A stretch of DNA of 64,000 bases from Apolygus lucorum (lineage: Eukaryota; Arthropoda; Insecta; Hemiptera; Miridae), in NCBI GenBank assembly GCA_009739505.2, contig CM019173.2, positions 11,004,912-11,068,911 on the forward strand, read 5' to 3'. The notes beneath the pieces are model-generated. The model saw only the letters and a program-made list of their open reading frames with translations, was not told the origin of the DNA and did no database searches. How positions within the stretch are numbered: the stretch's first letter is position 1; each line of letters opens with the position of its first letter. The position numbers and the translations under genes are program-made. Positions 1 through 12,633 of this stretch are shown in pieces.

Positions 1-457
1 TTTATTGGAAACTCTCCGTGATATTTGATTTTTTAAGAAAATTAGCTTTTCATTCAGAATCATCATGAAAGCTACGATGAATTTTTTAAGGAACACGGAA
101 TTTTAAAAAACGGTAACTTTAAAATAATATTTCCATTGGAACCTTTCATGTTTTTTTTCCATGTTCCTTGAACACTTCCGGTTTGGTCTTAATGTGTTGA
201 ATCTGAAATAATAGTTTATTCCGAACCAATATTTAATTTGTTATTACGTTAGAGCCATTCCAATTAAGAGAGCAAACTTCTATCTGCTTAATATTAATTC
301 GTTCTTGCTAAGAGAAGAAGTAGTTTAACAACTACAGTCTAACATTAAAATAATTTTTTGTAAAATCGGATGTTTCAGGTTTTATAAAGTTTTGTTGCAC
401 CAGTGTAATTTATTGAATGAACTATTCAATTGAACTATTGAATTGAATGAACTATTC
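1..457. other. Host non-coding, nothing recognised
   Basis: AT-rich sequence with no convincing ORF, RNA gene or repeat that I can place. A short ATTCAATTGAAC-type direct/inverted repetition near 411-450 is the only local structure. Confidence 0.5.
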
Positions 458-1076
458 ACTTTTCAAGGATGAAGACAAATGTTCTCCAAAATAAAATATT
501 CTTTTTTTTTAAACCTTTCTGAACAATTTTGGTTCCATGTCTGTCTGTCTGTGTGTGTGTCTGTCATGAATTCCTTGTAACGGGCATAACTATACAAAAT
601 TATTGTCCGATTTCAATGAAATTTTCAGGGATTGTGCGGGTTGGTGTGTAGACGGTCTTCTATGAAAATCATCATCCCCGGACTGATAGTAGTCACTGCG
701 CATGCGCAAACGTGAATTTCCTTGTAACGGCCATAACTTGCACATTTTCTACCCGATTTCGATGAACTTTTCAGGGATTATGTGGATTAAGTTGTAAATG
801 GTCCCCTATGAAAATAATCACCTTTGGACTAATAGTAGCCACTGCGCATGCGCAAACGTAAAATCTTTGTAACAGCCATAACACTTAAAATTTTCATCCG
901 AATTTGGTGAAATTTTCTAGGATTGTCCAGATTAGCGTGTAGATGGTCCCCTATGAGGGTAGTGAAAGGTATTTAGAGATTTGTGTTTCGAGATTAACTA
1001 CTATGAATCGGATCATCTATATAATCGGGTTATGGATACGAGGAAGCTATGTGCCACACCCACTTGGCAGACTTTT
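458..1076 (+). repeat. Dispersed modular repeat A, copy 1
   Basis: This copy starts near a CTTTTCAAGG...GTTCTCCAAAA stretch, passes a GTCTGTCTGTCTG microsatellite, then carries tandem modules of about 120 bp. Each module has the order 'CTTGTAACGGCCATAAC', 'CCGATTTCGATGAAATTTTC', 'GGTCCCCTATGAAAAT' and 'TGCGCATGCGCAAACGT'. It closes with a unique end, GTGCCACACCCACTTGGCAG. Six further copies lie in the window in both orientations. It contains no ORF, so it is a non-autonomous or purely structural repeat. Confidence 0.85.
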
Positions 1077-2009
1077 TTCTAGGTAACGTACGGATATATT
1101 TCAAGTAAGAATGTTCACATAAGCTCATCGTGTTGGCTTTGTTGGCTCATTTCGAAGTGAAGGCTGAATGTAAGGTCATATTTACAATTTTATACAAGTT
1201 TACTCGCGACCTCTAGCGGATATGAAGTGGAACCAACGATAGTCGCACCACACCGCTGTCGATCAGCTGTCATAGGTAGGTTGTTTTCGTGAGATGCTAT
1301 TTAATAGTGCATTAAGCACAATAATCAACCATGCAGAATATTTTCAATAAATAAATGTTCAAATAAGTTCCTCTTCCGTCATAATAACCTATTAGGAGTT
1401 CAATCAGTTCAATTCAGAAGCACACAAATAATAGAGGGAAAACGTCGATACATATGTGTACAATACGGCTCTTCCTCATATCTATTTTGAGAGATATTTG
1501 TATTCTCATAAGCTCTCAAGGAGAACAGACGACACGAGTGGTAACCCCGACAGGGTCGAAACCCATCTCGATGTCACAATATGTTGTTATCTTGCTACCC
1601 AAATATCGTGGAATCGCTCGGAGGAGAGTTTTTCAATTTCAGACTACATTTCCTGCTTCATCGTCTGAAATTTCCTCCGAGTTAACATCTTGCATAGACA
1701 TTCATTCTCTTTCGTCGATGGAAGGTGGGAACAATGGTTCGCAAAGATTGTTTCCTCTTGATAAAGTTGAATGAACTGGGATAATATATGCGGGGTAAAA
1801 TGTGCGTCTAGAGCGATGAAGGTTCAAATAGGTTACAAAGGTTTATCCTGTTTGTTGTTGGTTTTCTATTACATCACGCGTGCAATAATAATTATTGCAT
1901 TACAAATTATTTGTTTTTGTATTGGTTTTTTGACTGGACAGAACCACGCCCAACCAGCTGAATTTGCATGAGGAGGTGGAAGGTTGCTCTATTCACATAG
2001 TGGATACTA
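1077..2009. other. Host non-coding, nothing recognised
   Basis: Short open frames of up to about 100 codons occur here in two overlapping frames, but none shows a recognisable domain, promoter or splice structure. Treated as intergenic or intronic host DNA. Confidence 0.45.
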
Positions 2010-2673
2010 TACAGGGTGTCACAGTAACTACGCTCTCCCCACTTATTTTCGCTTAGAATTCAAAAATGAAAAAATTGAACTCCACGCAATCGCGCAACCA
2101 TGGGCAACCAAGATCAACTTATCGAGTGGTGATATTCCTTTCTTGATATGATTTGATTATTCCACATTTACAGCCGAAAAAGCCTCTTTCTTGGGAAGAA
2201 ATCATCGATTTAGTACTAATTTTTAATTAATTTTTTTTTGAAGACTGAAAATTTTTTGCGAAATTTTGTGAAGATACCTAGTAAAAATTACCTGTTATTT
2301 TACAATTTTATAAATTTTACAATTTTCGTACACTTTGTTAAGATTGATTCATTACTGTTCATAAGAAAATCGATGATTTCCTCCTCAAAAGTGACTTTTT
2401 CGGCTGTAAATACGGAAAAATGAAATCAAATCATGAAAGAGATATCACCACTCGATTCAGCGTAGAAAAACAGTGCTACGTAATGAGCCGCACATGAGGT
2501 CTACCTTCATCTCAACTTTGGCACAATCTTTGAGGGTTGTCGAAGTAAAATTTTCATAAAATTTGACGTAGAATTCGAATCTGCAATGAAAATGGCTTTC
2601 CCCATTTGACAAAACAGTTGATCTTAGTTAGAGAAAATAAGTGGGCGGAGTTTGGTTACTGGGACACCCTGTA
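2010..2673. mobile_element. Fold-back MITE with TACAGGGTGTC ends
   Basis: The outer ends are inverted repeats: TACAGGGTGTCACAGTAAC at the left and GTTACTGGGACACCCTGTA at the right. A second internal layer also matches in inverse (GAGTGGTGATAT near 2120 with ATATCACCACTC near 2445; CAGCCGAAAAAG near 2171 with TTTTTCGGCTG near 2398). The flanks allow a TA target duplication. The 664-bp length, absence of ORF and palindromic build fit a MITE. ACAGGGTGTCCC-type ends are common among insect DNA transposons. A fragment of a similar end (ACAGGTTGTCCCAC) occurs near 16330. Confidence 0.75.
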
Positions 2674-3750
2674 TAGACCGAATATGTACTACACAAGTTG
2701 GATAATGTACAATGTTAAGTTAAGGACATTTTAAGGACCCCACACTTCCATTACGCATCTAAAATTAACTAAATAAGTGTACCACTGTTTGAATCAGTTT
2801 TATGACACTGAGAAAGTTGAGAAGCTCAGCCCTAGGACTGTCCATAGATCTTCAGGTCGAATATTTCTCTTTGTAAGACTGTAATTTAACAGTATTTGAC
2901 TCTCTGAACGACAACATTTCGTCATTTTATCGAAAACCCTCGATATAACATACAACCTTCTTCAAAATTGCCTCCAGAAAACCTTCACAGAATACAAACC
3001 CAGTTTTCGCAAAGGCATAAAAACGGTCAGCAACTGGTTTTAGTGCTCTTGATAAGAACTCTTACTTTTCCAAGTTGATGCTTTACTCTTAATAATGTCC
3101 GTTTTCTCCCTATCTTTATCGTGTCTACTGAAGAGAAAAGTACAAATTGCATCACAACATCGGCGCCCATCTCAACTCAATTTTCCGAGCCTCTCCATCA
3201 AATGAACTTTACTCATTAAAAGTCGATGTGGTAAAATATCAAGCTTCTCCATTTCAGGCTGGCTCGGCAAAGTTTTCCGATGATAAAACTGAAGCGAGTC
3301 GAGAAAGCTTTCGTACTACTGCCTCATTGTTGCACAAAGTAACTATAGGAGACGCTATGTATTATTCAAAGGTTTTCCTCGAGATTAAAGTGATCTTATT
3401 TGTCCTTGAGATGAGAGCTGCTTCCATCCGATGACAAAGTAGCTCACGGAAATTCGAAAAAAACGAGAGCAGTTACCACGATGTTTACAGTACGATGTTG
3501 TCTTTCTACATTTTATCCTTCTACGTTTGCGAACTAGTCTGCTCGATAACCGTCACCGGAGGAGCTTCAAGAATAACGTTTACAGCCTTTAACCTTTTCA
3601 GGAGTTTTGCCAACCTACTCGCCATTGAAATTTGCTTTGTGGTTTGTGTGTGATCGAGTCAGACAAACATGCGAATATGAGGTGTACAGGTTGACCATAC
3701 ATCAAGGATCGATTCGACAACTAATTTGCAAAATTTATTGTCCCACCATT
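2674..3750. other. Host non-coding, nothing recognised
   Basis: No domain-bearing ORF. A 95-codon frame at 3147-3434 has no recognisable motif and I do not support it as a gene. Confidence 0.4.
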
Positions 3751-4147
3751 TTAAAACCCCTAGTCGGTCGCCGTTAGTTCCTCGTTCCGTGTTAGTATTT
3801 CTCTCAAGAAACGGCGCTCAAAGTTTCAAAATTGTACCTGAATTTAAAATTTTCAAGGATTTTTGAAATTCAATAGTGCATCTGCCTAAGGAATTGAAAA
3901 ACTAAAAGAATGCTATTTGAATCAACAAAATCGAACGATAATTGTCGGCGAAAAATGGGAAAAACCTAACTGTATTAGCGAAAATCTTTTAGTTTTCAAT
4001 TCCCTAGGCAGATGCTCTCGAAATAAATTTCGAAAATCCTTGAAAATTTCAAATTTAGGTACAACTTTTAAAGTATGAGCGCTGGTAATTTAGGGAAATA
4101 CTAACCCTTTACGAGGAGCGAACGGCGACCAACTGAGACCCCCTTAA
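3751..4147. mobile_element. Imperfect fold-back element
   Basis: The ends are inverted relative to each other: CCCCTAGTCGGTCGCCGTT near 3757 and AACGGCGACCAACTGAGACC near 4121. The inner halves also mirror each other: AATTTTCAAGGATTTTTGAAA against GAAAATCCTTGAAAATT, and GCATCTGCCTAAGGAATTG against CAATTCCCTAGGCAGATGC. It is about 400 bp, has no ORF, and is probably a decayed hairpin MITE. No target duplication was identified. Confidence 0.65.
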
Positions 4148-5624
4148 AGTACTTCTTTTTTAATTTCAAGAATTTTTTCGTGTTTTCTACCTTTCCTCAC
4201 CTTTTAAGATGATCCCAATAGTATGAGGGTATCGAAGGCGTGTTAAATTTTCTATCCGTTTAGTGGAAAATGTAACTGTTAAATCCGTCTGTAAAGGTGA
4301 AGGTTGTAGGCCAAAGTCGAAATTTTTCCAAAAATTTCCATTAGGCTAATTTTTTGTCCGTAATAAATACCTAGCGCTAATGTCAAACACCCTACGGGGA
4401 AAATATCCCAGATTCAGCTTTCTAGCTGAGTAAGTTTTTATGTTTCAGTTGGAACTTTTTTGGAAACACTTAGTTTTCATGCGAGAAAACGAGTACTTTT
4501 AGGAACATTTTGCTTCCGAGTCTACCAAGTAACGGAAAAATTGTTTTCAATTTTCATCCTCAATGGGCAAAAAAATTGCCTAAAACAAAAAATAACAATA
4601 TTAACTTTGGTTTATTGTTTAATTTTTACAAAAAAAAGGATTTAAAAAGATTTGACGTTCTTTTCATTGGTACCCTCATATCTGAATTTGTTTTGTAAAT
4701 TAAGGGAGTTATGGCCGTTTTAGTGAGTAAAGGTCAAAAACACGAAAAAACCTTAAAAGTAAAAAAATTAGGATTTTTAGGGGGGTAAAAAAGTTTTAGG
4801 ACAAAAAATGTTGCAAATTAGTTGTAGAATTGATTTTTAAAGTGGTCCACCTCAACGGATTGTCCCTGTATGTTGACTAATTGTAAAATATATTTTACTA
4901 TTCTGACTCATAGTATGGAAGAGACTTATTTTAATTTTCAGTAGTCTTCCTCTTATGGTTTTGTATTCTACACTTCTCAACCGTGAAGGCAAACTTCGAT
5001 AAGGCTCGCGAGTTTGATTGCAGTGTATGTGATGAAAACCTCAGGAACGTCTCCTTTAGCGATGAGAGGAGGTTCATGAATAACCAGAGACGGGAAGACG
5101 AGCAATAACTTCGCAATGGAGCCCCTCACAATACGAGGTAAAGCCGCTTGGTATGCAACTTTGGCGTTTCGTACGAGTATGCTCGTATTGGAAACCAACT
5201 GCTACGGAGATAGTAATGACGTGTAGCTCTCATCAAATAGAGATTGATGATATTGAAGATAGAACAGCCCTCACTTATTTGGCAAGCTAATGAAATTGGC
5301 TTTTTCATATTCTTGCTCTTGAAAACTCGGTTATATTTCCTCGAAGACATTTGAATCGATCGAACCTACCTGATAGACTGGAAGGCCTTATCTCTCATAA
5401 ACAGGCAGGATGTTTATTTCAACATCACAATGTCATGTGTTTGTGCAGTGACTATCGGATGACAAGATCCCTTGAAATGCATGCTGCACGACTGGGATTT
5501 TCCCCTCAGCATAAAAATTTCGATAGTTTCTGTTGGTCAAAACGTCTTGAGTATTCCAGTAGTGCAAAATTTCTTGCTTATATCTCACCGTTTTCTTACA
5601 ATATGAAGCCTCTGCACTAGAGGT
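4148..5624. other. Host non-coding, nothing recognised
   Basis: AT-rich sequence with scattered short frames on both strands (the longest about 90 codons at 5351-5620). No domain, promoter or splice pattern supports a gene. Confidence 0.4.
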
Positions 5625-6017
5625 TCTCTCAATTACGAGAAGCTGCGTTCAAGGTCTACATAATTCGCAAGGCTCCTCGGTCTTGCGGGTTATTGCCTAC
5701 ACGTTCAGCCTAATCCTGAGCATTGAGTGTTAGCAGGGGGTTAGTTTGAGCCGAGGATAATTAACTGGACCTTCCCGAAAGGTCCCTCCAGGCGTCTGAT
5801 TTCTCACGGCTTAAGGTGAATCTCCTTCAGGACTCCTAGAAGCTGGATCAACCGTTTAGATTTCGGTAGCCATGAATTATAGTTGGGCGAGAGCTAAGTA
5901 ATTAGAACTGTGAGAGTGGATGAGCTGTTCAATTGGCCAGAGAGTGGGAACCCGCATTCTAGACATAATTGTTGTTGATACTCCAACGTAGTGTAGTGTG
6001 GGAGTATCGTTGATACT
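5625..6017 (+). repeat. Dispersed repeat B, copy 1 (first part)
   Basis: This matches 21240-21605 over several hundred bases. Shared landmarks include CTCGGTCTTGCGGGT, GGGGGTTAGTTTGAGC, GAGCTAAGTAATTAGA and CATTCTAGAC. Similarity resumes at 6535-6725, so repeat A copy 2 (6018-6512) was inserted into this older repeat. There is no coding potential. A tRNA-like 3' part is possible but weak. Confidence 0.7.
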
Positions 6018-6512
6018 GCCAAGTGGGTGTGGCACATAGCTTCCTCGCATCCATAACCCGATTGCATAGATGATCCGATGCATGGCAGTTAATCTCAAAA
6101 CAAACCTTCCACTATCCTCATAGGGGGCCATCTACACGCTAATCTGAACAATCCTGAGAAATTTCGTCGAAATCGGATAGAAAATGTGGAAGTTATGGCA
6201 GTTACAAGGAATTCACGATTGCGCATGCGCAACGGCTACAGTCAGTCCGGGGCGATGATTTTCATAGGGGACCATCTACACACTAACACGCAAAATCCCC
6301 GAAAATTTCATCGAAATCGGATGAGAAATGTAGAAGTTATGGCTGTGGCAAGGATTTCATGACAGACACACAGACAGACAGACACGGAACCAAAATTGTT
6401 CAGGAAGGTCTGAAACGTAAAACGCGAGTGGAAATTTCGATTTTGGAGAAATTTTTTTTTCAACCTTGAAAAGTGAAAACAAAGCTTCCGCTACCTTGGT
6501 AGATTCGGAAGC
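6018..6512 (-). repeat. Dispersed modular repeat A, copy 2 (inserted in repeat B)
   Basis: Reverse-oriented copy: it starts with GCCAAGTGGGTGTGGCACAT and ends with the stem-loop end (GCTTCCG...CGGAAGC arms with CTACC/GGTAG inside, 6484-6512). Two 120-bp modules and a GACAGACAGACA tract lie between. It interrupts repeat B, which shows that repeat A moved after repeat B was in place. Confidence 0.85.
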
Positions 6513-6534
6513 AAAAATTGTTGGACTAAAATTA

Positions 6535-6725
6535 TGAATGATACTGCAATCCATGAAGAAATATGAAACATTATTTTAACTTCCACAGAGATAAATTTTC
6601 ATATAAAATTAAGAAGTTCGAAATTTTGATGATGAATTTAGCCTCTCTGCTGATCTACTGTACTGTCTACTGGTTGCAGGTGATGAAAATAAGCAATCAT
6701 CTTAAGCAAATCTGGATAAGGTCAG
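6535..6725 (+). repeat. Dispersed repeat B, copy 1 (second part)
   Basis: This matches 21725-21900 through ATATGAAACATTATTTTAAC, GAAGTTCG and GCAATCATCTT landmarks. It is the continuation of the repeat interrupted at 6018. Confidence 0.65.
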
Positions 6726-7554
6726 TTACGATTTAATATTTACCTATTCGATCATGAAAATCCTTGGGGACCTCCTAGGGCCCAACCCAAGTAATGCCTG
6801 ATAATATCTATAAAATTGACCATCATTTCGCAAAAAAAAACATTTTTCCTGTGATAAGAATTTTGCATTTTCATGCCTTTTCCTCAAGCACTGGTTCTTA
6901 GTAATCAAGTCAATAATTTGTATTTTTTATTAGTATTTTTTTGTCAATCGAATATTTAATAATTGAATTATTGCCTAGATGGAATCATGTGTACGTAGAA
7001 TACACTGGACAGCACAATGTGTCATTTTAGTATGTCATACTAAATGATATTCTCTCACTTAACTTGGTTTTGAAACTCTTTCTGGAATCTAACCAGTTTT
7101 TCACTTTTCAAAAACCGAATATTGAGAACATGGACAGGTATACGAGTGGGTACGTGGCACGTAGCGAGGAATGCTATATGGGAAATGTATACGAATAGTG
7201 TGGTTTTTCCTTTTTCTCGACCAATATCCCATGCTCTCCTTATATCCCATTCCTGCTTCCTTTCCCCTGGAACTAGCATCACCTCGTAAAATGAGTTTCA
7301 ATGCCGCCGGAAGACCTCCCGAAGGGAATATGAGAAGCCCTTCTCCCGGAGGCATTACTATTCCGGTGTCATACCGTGTCAAGGTTGTTAGCACCCAGCT
7401 CGAACGCCTGAAAAATTGCGACGCGTTTTTATTCTTACAGCTTTTTATTACGATCGCCTTTTTACTCCTTTGGAAGTGAAACTATGAGCTACATTTGTCT
7501 CCAACTGTGTTACAATCAGTTTTTTGACATGGAAGTATCGATTTTAGCATGGGA
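6726..7554. other. Host non-coding, nothing recognised
   Basis: Frames of 75-102 codons overlap on both strands at 7055-7479 but carry no recognisable domain. I see no tRNA, promoter or repeat with a partner elsewhere in the window. Confidence 0.4.
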
Positions 7555-7650
7555 TCTGTGAAAAAAATATGTTTTGCCCAAAAAAGTGACGCTGAAGTGA
7601 TGGGAGACCCTGGTTTGATTCCAGACTGTGACATCATTTTTTTGTAATTC
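7555..7650 (+). mobile_element. tRNA-derived SINE fragment
   Basis: A B-box-like GGTTTGATTCC (7611-7621) is preceded by GGGAGACCCT and followed by CAGACTGTG and a T-rich CTTGTAATT-like tail. The same arrangement recurs at 16495-16565 with a better B box. No convincing A box or cloverleaf is present, so this is a SINE relic rather than a tRNA gene. Confidence 0.5.
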
Positions 7651-8998
7651 CATCAGTTTTCAATGTTCCAATAAATGAATGTATGTAACAACATTAAATA
7701 GTATGTATCATATTAATACCAGCAATTTGGGCGACCATCGAGATGGTTGTTGAAGGAAAGTGAAACTAGTGAGAAGGCTCCTTCACGTCTACAGCGCATA
7801 AGATATTTAGATGAAAGTCACAGTCTCATTACAAAAGACAAGAAGAGAATGACGACTCTATGCATATCTTCAGTCTGTAACGTATTAACAAGAAAATTTG
7901 CTAATATTTAAAAAAATCAATGTTCGACATTCTTTAAAAAAATCATTAAGTTTGCCATTATTTAAAAAATCATTAAGTTTGCCATTTTTTTAAAAGAAAA
8001 TCATTGTCATCATTAGAAATGGAGCGTGGTTATTCACCGCAAAACAAACGGCTAGGGGTATTACTGGTCTAGACTTGATATTTATAATTTCATAATAGGG
8101 CTAGGGGATCCTATGGAGTGTAGTTTCCACGTATTCTTAGTCGTTATTCCACATATGGATTCCTTTGTTAGAGAAACACAATGTCGTTTCGTGGTTTCAA
8201 CGCTTTGATCTCTCCTTGTACTTCCATTCAACCCTTGTCAACCAGCCTTGGAAATGTCAGCTACCAGATCCATTCAATTCGTGTTGAGCAAAGTTAACTG
8301 CATTGCTTGGGATATCGAACCGACTAACCATCATCAAACTTCAATTAGCGTACAATGTTACGGCAATGTGACCTCATAGCTTCATGAATATAATATGAAA
8401 TTGATATTTATTCGCTATGAAGTTGTCTTTCATTATTACTTGATTTTCCCAACCCTCCTAACTTGCTCATTCTTTGCATGTAATACATTCCACAATATGA
8501 ATGGGTTTCATATTTTATATTAAAAACCCGTTTCAAAGAAATTGAAAAAAATTACAAGTACCAACTATCTTTCAACGACTTTGATCATTCTGTCAGTTAT
8601 GAAAAATAAATTACATCCACCCAAATTGAACTACTTTGAACTTGGCACAGTGGGAAATGAACTCAATTTTCATACCTTTCCTGCTCAAACAATGGGGCTG
8701 ACAAGGAAACAATGGGAGAAAATGAAAAGAGGTGAATGAAGGAGAGCAAAGGAAGAGCATGTTTGGTGTAGTTATGAATAATTTAGAGGCAATATAGCAA
8801 AGGACTTGACGCAGCTTATTCAAGCTATCTCATTTTTTCTTTAGTCGCGTTTCGAATGATTTATTACGATTAACGTCAAAACTTGAATGTTCTGACATAA
8901 ACGTAGTCATATTTTTCGTTGTGATGCTGCTTTTAGAAGTTCAACACAATTTTGTTTCAAGTTCGCTTCTTGACTCCTGAAGACAAGAAAAAAAATTT
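7651..8998. other. Host non-coding, nothing recognised
   Basis: Contains a short local triplication of ATTAAGTTTGCCATT-type sequence near 7915-8010. No gene-like feature. Confidence 0.4.
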
Positions 8999-9622
8999 GC
9001 CAAGTGGGTGTGGCACATAGTTTCCTCGTATTCATATTATGATTGTATAGATGATCCGATGCGTAGTAATTAATCTCAAAATATCAATCTCTAAGTACCT
9101 TCCACTAACCTCATAGGGGAACATCTACACGCCAATCTGAACAATCATGAGAAATTTCATCGAAATCGTATGGAGAAGTAGTGGTTAGAAGGTGGAGTAG
9201 AAGTTATGGATGTTACAAGGAATTGACGTTTGCGCATACGCAGTAGCTACCATCAAATTGGGGACAAAGATTTTCATAGGGGACCATCTACAACCATATT
9301 CGCATATTCCCTGAAAATTTCATCAAAATCGGACGAGAAATATAGAAGTTATGGCTGTTGTAAGGAATTCATGTTTGCGCATGCGCAGCGGCTACTATCA
9401 GTCCAGGGGTGATGATTTTCATAGGGGACTGTCTACACGCCAACCCACACAATCCCTGCAAATTTTGATTGAAATCGGATGAGAATAGTAGAAGTTATGG
9501 CTGAGGCAAGGTTTTCATGACAGATAGACAGACGCCAGTGGAAATTTGGATTTTGGAGAACTTTTTTTTCAACCTTAAAAAAGTGAAAACAAATCGTCCG
9601 CTACCTTGGTAGATTCGGAAGC
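8999..9622 (-). repeat. Dispersed modular repeat A, copy 3
   Basis: Starts with GCCAAGTGGGTGTGGCACAT, carries three modules with TTTGCGCATGCGCAG sites, and ends in the same terminal stem-loop (GCTTCCG/CGGAAGC arms are partly degraded, with GTCCGCTACCTTGGTAG kept). Confidence 0.85.
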
Positions 9623-10400
9623 AAAAAACCATGCTATTTGAGCAAAAGTAAACAACATATTGTTTAGTAAAGCATGCCTTGGGACGTCCGATTGGATGAG
9701 AGTTAATTCAATTCCAATTCACTAAACCGTTCGAATCTTTGTAATAATTTAGTTAGTATTTTGAGTCAGAAATAGTTGACCTCTCCTCCTCCCTTAGCCA
9801 CCGTAATACGAGTATTTCTGGTGGCAAGCAAGCCTTGAATTTGGACATCATTTTTAAATCCATGATCCACTATACTCTTTTTTTTCAACTCCCCTCATAG
9901 ACAAAAGGTCTATCTGACGTAGGTGGCACGCCATTAAAAAAAAATAAAATAAATCAAGTATTATTGGGGAGGATGCCTAGGACTCACCCGACGCCGGTCT
10001 TAGGGATGAGTGAAGATGAGGAAGGTGGGGGTGGGAGAGAGGGATGAAGGGAAGTGCCATCATAACATGACCAAAAGTTTAAATATGAGCCGAGTAATGC
10101 GCGTCTGGTGACACCACGGAGTACACCTACTGAGATGTCCAACTCGCGCAATTCCGTGGCACTTTTCCCGCACCACACTCCGTGCCATGACAAAGTCGTA
10201 GCCATTATAGTGATACGACTCTCATTATACTGTACCTATCTATTATGAGTACGAGAATTATTTATAAAATTTATACCGCACGATGTGAACGTAGAACTCG
10301 AAGTGAATTTTATTAATCAACTCAACAGGTGCTAAATAGGAAACAACAAGTGATAGGACTTTATATAAAATGAAGTGTCAACAACTGTAGTATCTGCCAC
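9623..10400. other. Host non-coding, nothing recognised
   Basis: No supportable gene. The stretch just before the Gypsy fragment shows no LTR that I can pair with a second copy. Confidence 0.4.
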
Positions 10401-10598
10401 AAACCATCCTCCTTCCTCAGGAAATGACATAGTCAGCGAAACGGACTGGCAGTCTCACGGTCCTTGTCCTAGTTGTCCGGGGCTCTGTCAATCTCGGGGT
10501 GCGTTTCTCTCCATTGCCTGGTGCGCTGCTTCTACAGGGATATTCGCCTGTGGAGGTTCCCGGTCCTCCTGCAACCCTCCCGTCAAAGTCGGATGCAT

Positions 10599-11187
10599 TT
10601 ATGGTCCCTCCCGGTTGAAACTGACTCTCTTGCTTCCTTCTTCCTCCATCTCCTGCGCTATAAAAGCAGGCTTTATTCTCTCCAGAAAAACTGGAACGTC
10701 TTTCCCTTTGATTCTAACGGTGTACGTGGTTTCTCCACGACGCACCACCTGGAATGGACCTTGATAGGGCAGTAGTAACGAATTACGCCGTTTTTCATCT
10801 TTTACAAATACGTGTGTACACGTTTGCAAATTAGGATGTACAAATAATTTTGAGCGTACATGTCTAGAGGCGGGTTGGGCCCGTAAGCGGTCCATTTTAT
10901 CGCGGAGGCCCACAACAAAATCATGGGCTGATACCGTGCTCACTGGTAAATCTTCAAATATATCACCGGGTAATTTTAAGGTGCTCCCATAGACCAGTTT
11001 TGCCGTGCTGCAACCTAGGTCTTCCTTTAGAGCTGTACGAATCCCTAGTAATATGAAAGGGAGGGCTGATTTTAATTGACGATGGAACCTTTCAACAAGA
11101 CCATTTGCTTTCGGGTTGTACGGCGCTGTAAGAAAATGTGAAATTCCAAACCTTTTGGTAAGTTCGGTGAAAAGAGAGCACTCATAA
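10599..11187 (-). pseudogene. Ty3/Gypsy retrotransposon integrase C-terminal fragment
   Basis: One open minus-strand frame runs from about 11187 to 10599. It begins inside the integrase core: 'FLTAPYNPKANGLVERFHRQ' holds the third catalytic acid (E of VERFHR). It then reads FILLGIRTALKEDLGC and LVYGSTLKLPGDIF, followed by a C-terminal part with HPNLQTCTHVFVKDEKRR and YQGPFQVVRRGETTYTV, typical of Gypsy integrase tails. Between QLKSAL and PFILLGIR the family normally has about 15 more residues (including a Trp), so there is an in-frame internal deletion. The first two catalytic Asp residues, RT and LTRs are missing. This is a dead fragment. Confidence 0.85.
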
Positions 11188-12633
11188 AACTCATTAAGTC
11201 ACTAATAAATAAAACTAATTTATTATGTGTCTGCCACAGCCATCACCCTGCTGTTGTCGGGTGCCACTCATTTTAGCTCTGACACTGCTTGCCGTAAATC
11301 ATCTCTATCATACTTTCTTATCTTAGCCCGCCAGGTCTGCTCCATGTCCATGCTGCCATTGACAACTTGGACATCCAGGATAATGATATCCAGACTTGAT
11401 AGGTTGATGATGTGAATTCGAGTTCACCCCCCCCCCCTCTCTGGTAAGTAGTCTGTAGCAGATCACATCAGTATTCAAGGCGAAACACCCAAAACACAAA
11501 ATACGTGGTTTCCGAAGTCCTGGCACCATGGCCAGGATATCCAGAGATATATTGATAATGTTCCTTCAATTTTAAAGCTCGGATATCATTAGAACGGTTT
11601 AATTAGGAACTAAATAATGAAAAATCTATTATTGTGTGAATATTATCCTCAAATTTATCAATCTATTAATCAATCAATTTATTATCCTCAAATTTTATTA
11701 TCCGCAAGTTTCGGTACACCGGAGGTGTAATGTGCAACTGGGAAGTTATCCAAGTCGAACAAAAAAAGAATTGTGGAACTGTCTGTTACTGTCAGAATGA
11801 GCCATATTTTCACTCAATAACCCCCCTTTAAACACAAATTTCGGAATTCGGGGGATGTAAAGCACAACTAGATTTCTGCGTCGAACTAAACAAAGAACCA
11901 CGCAAATCGGTTTTAAACTAAGTCCTGGGAAGAGTACAGAAGATTTTGTCATATATAAACACACAGACATACACCAAAGGGTGTTTTTCGCTGATTTAGA
12001 TTCAGAATGATCTAAAACGGATTTTTATGAGTTTTTTCCTCCGTTGAGTGTTGCTCTCCATCACCCAAGATTAATCACGTAAGGACGCTTACTTTGCCAA
12101 AAAAGTCAATTAAAATCAAAACTTTACTCGCAAATTGCATTTTTGAGACATTATAATTGAACTTATGTCCACGCTATTCTTTGTAAGAAAATTGTACTGT
12201 CCAATTAACTAGTCTATTTTGTTTGTTATAAAAAACCGCTGAAATTAGAACATTTGAATAATATGGAGATTGGCTAACCACCGAGAGAATATTTTCAGAA
12301 TAACATTTCAATGAAGAGAAGTGGGTCCTTAATTCAAATCCCCACAACTCATTATAGACGAATTTCCGATATGGGAGGCATCTCGATGATAATTTGACAG
12401 CGAGCGGGTTGGAGAGGTTTAATCGATCGAAATTATGATAATTGAGCCCCAGTTGGCGTTTCAAAACAATGGTATTATCATAGGACTATCGAGTGGAGCT
12501 TTGCGGTTCACCCGTGTCTGGGGAATAGCGTGTGTTGCGAAAGTTACCGACAAGCTGGCTTGAATAAATTACTAGTACAGATGTAAGTGCGAGTATATTC
12601 CGAATAAGCGATGTCAATCTGGTTCACGTACGA
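11188..12633. other. Host non-coding, nothing recognised
   Basis: Short minus-strand frames (up to 96 codons) without domains. No repeat with a clear partner in the window. Confidence 0.4.
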
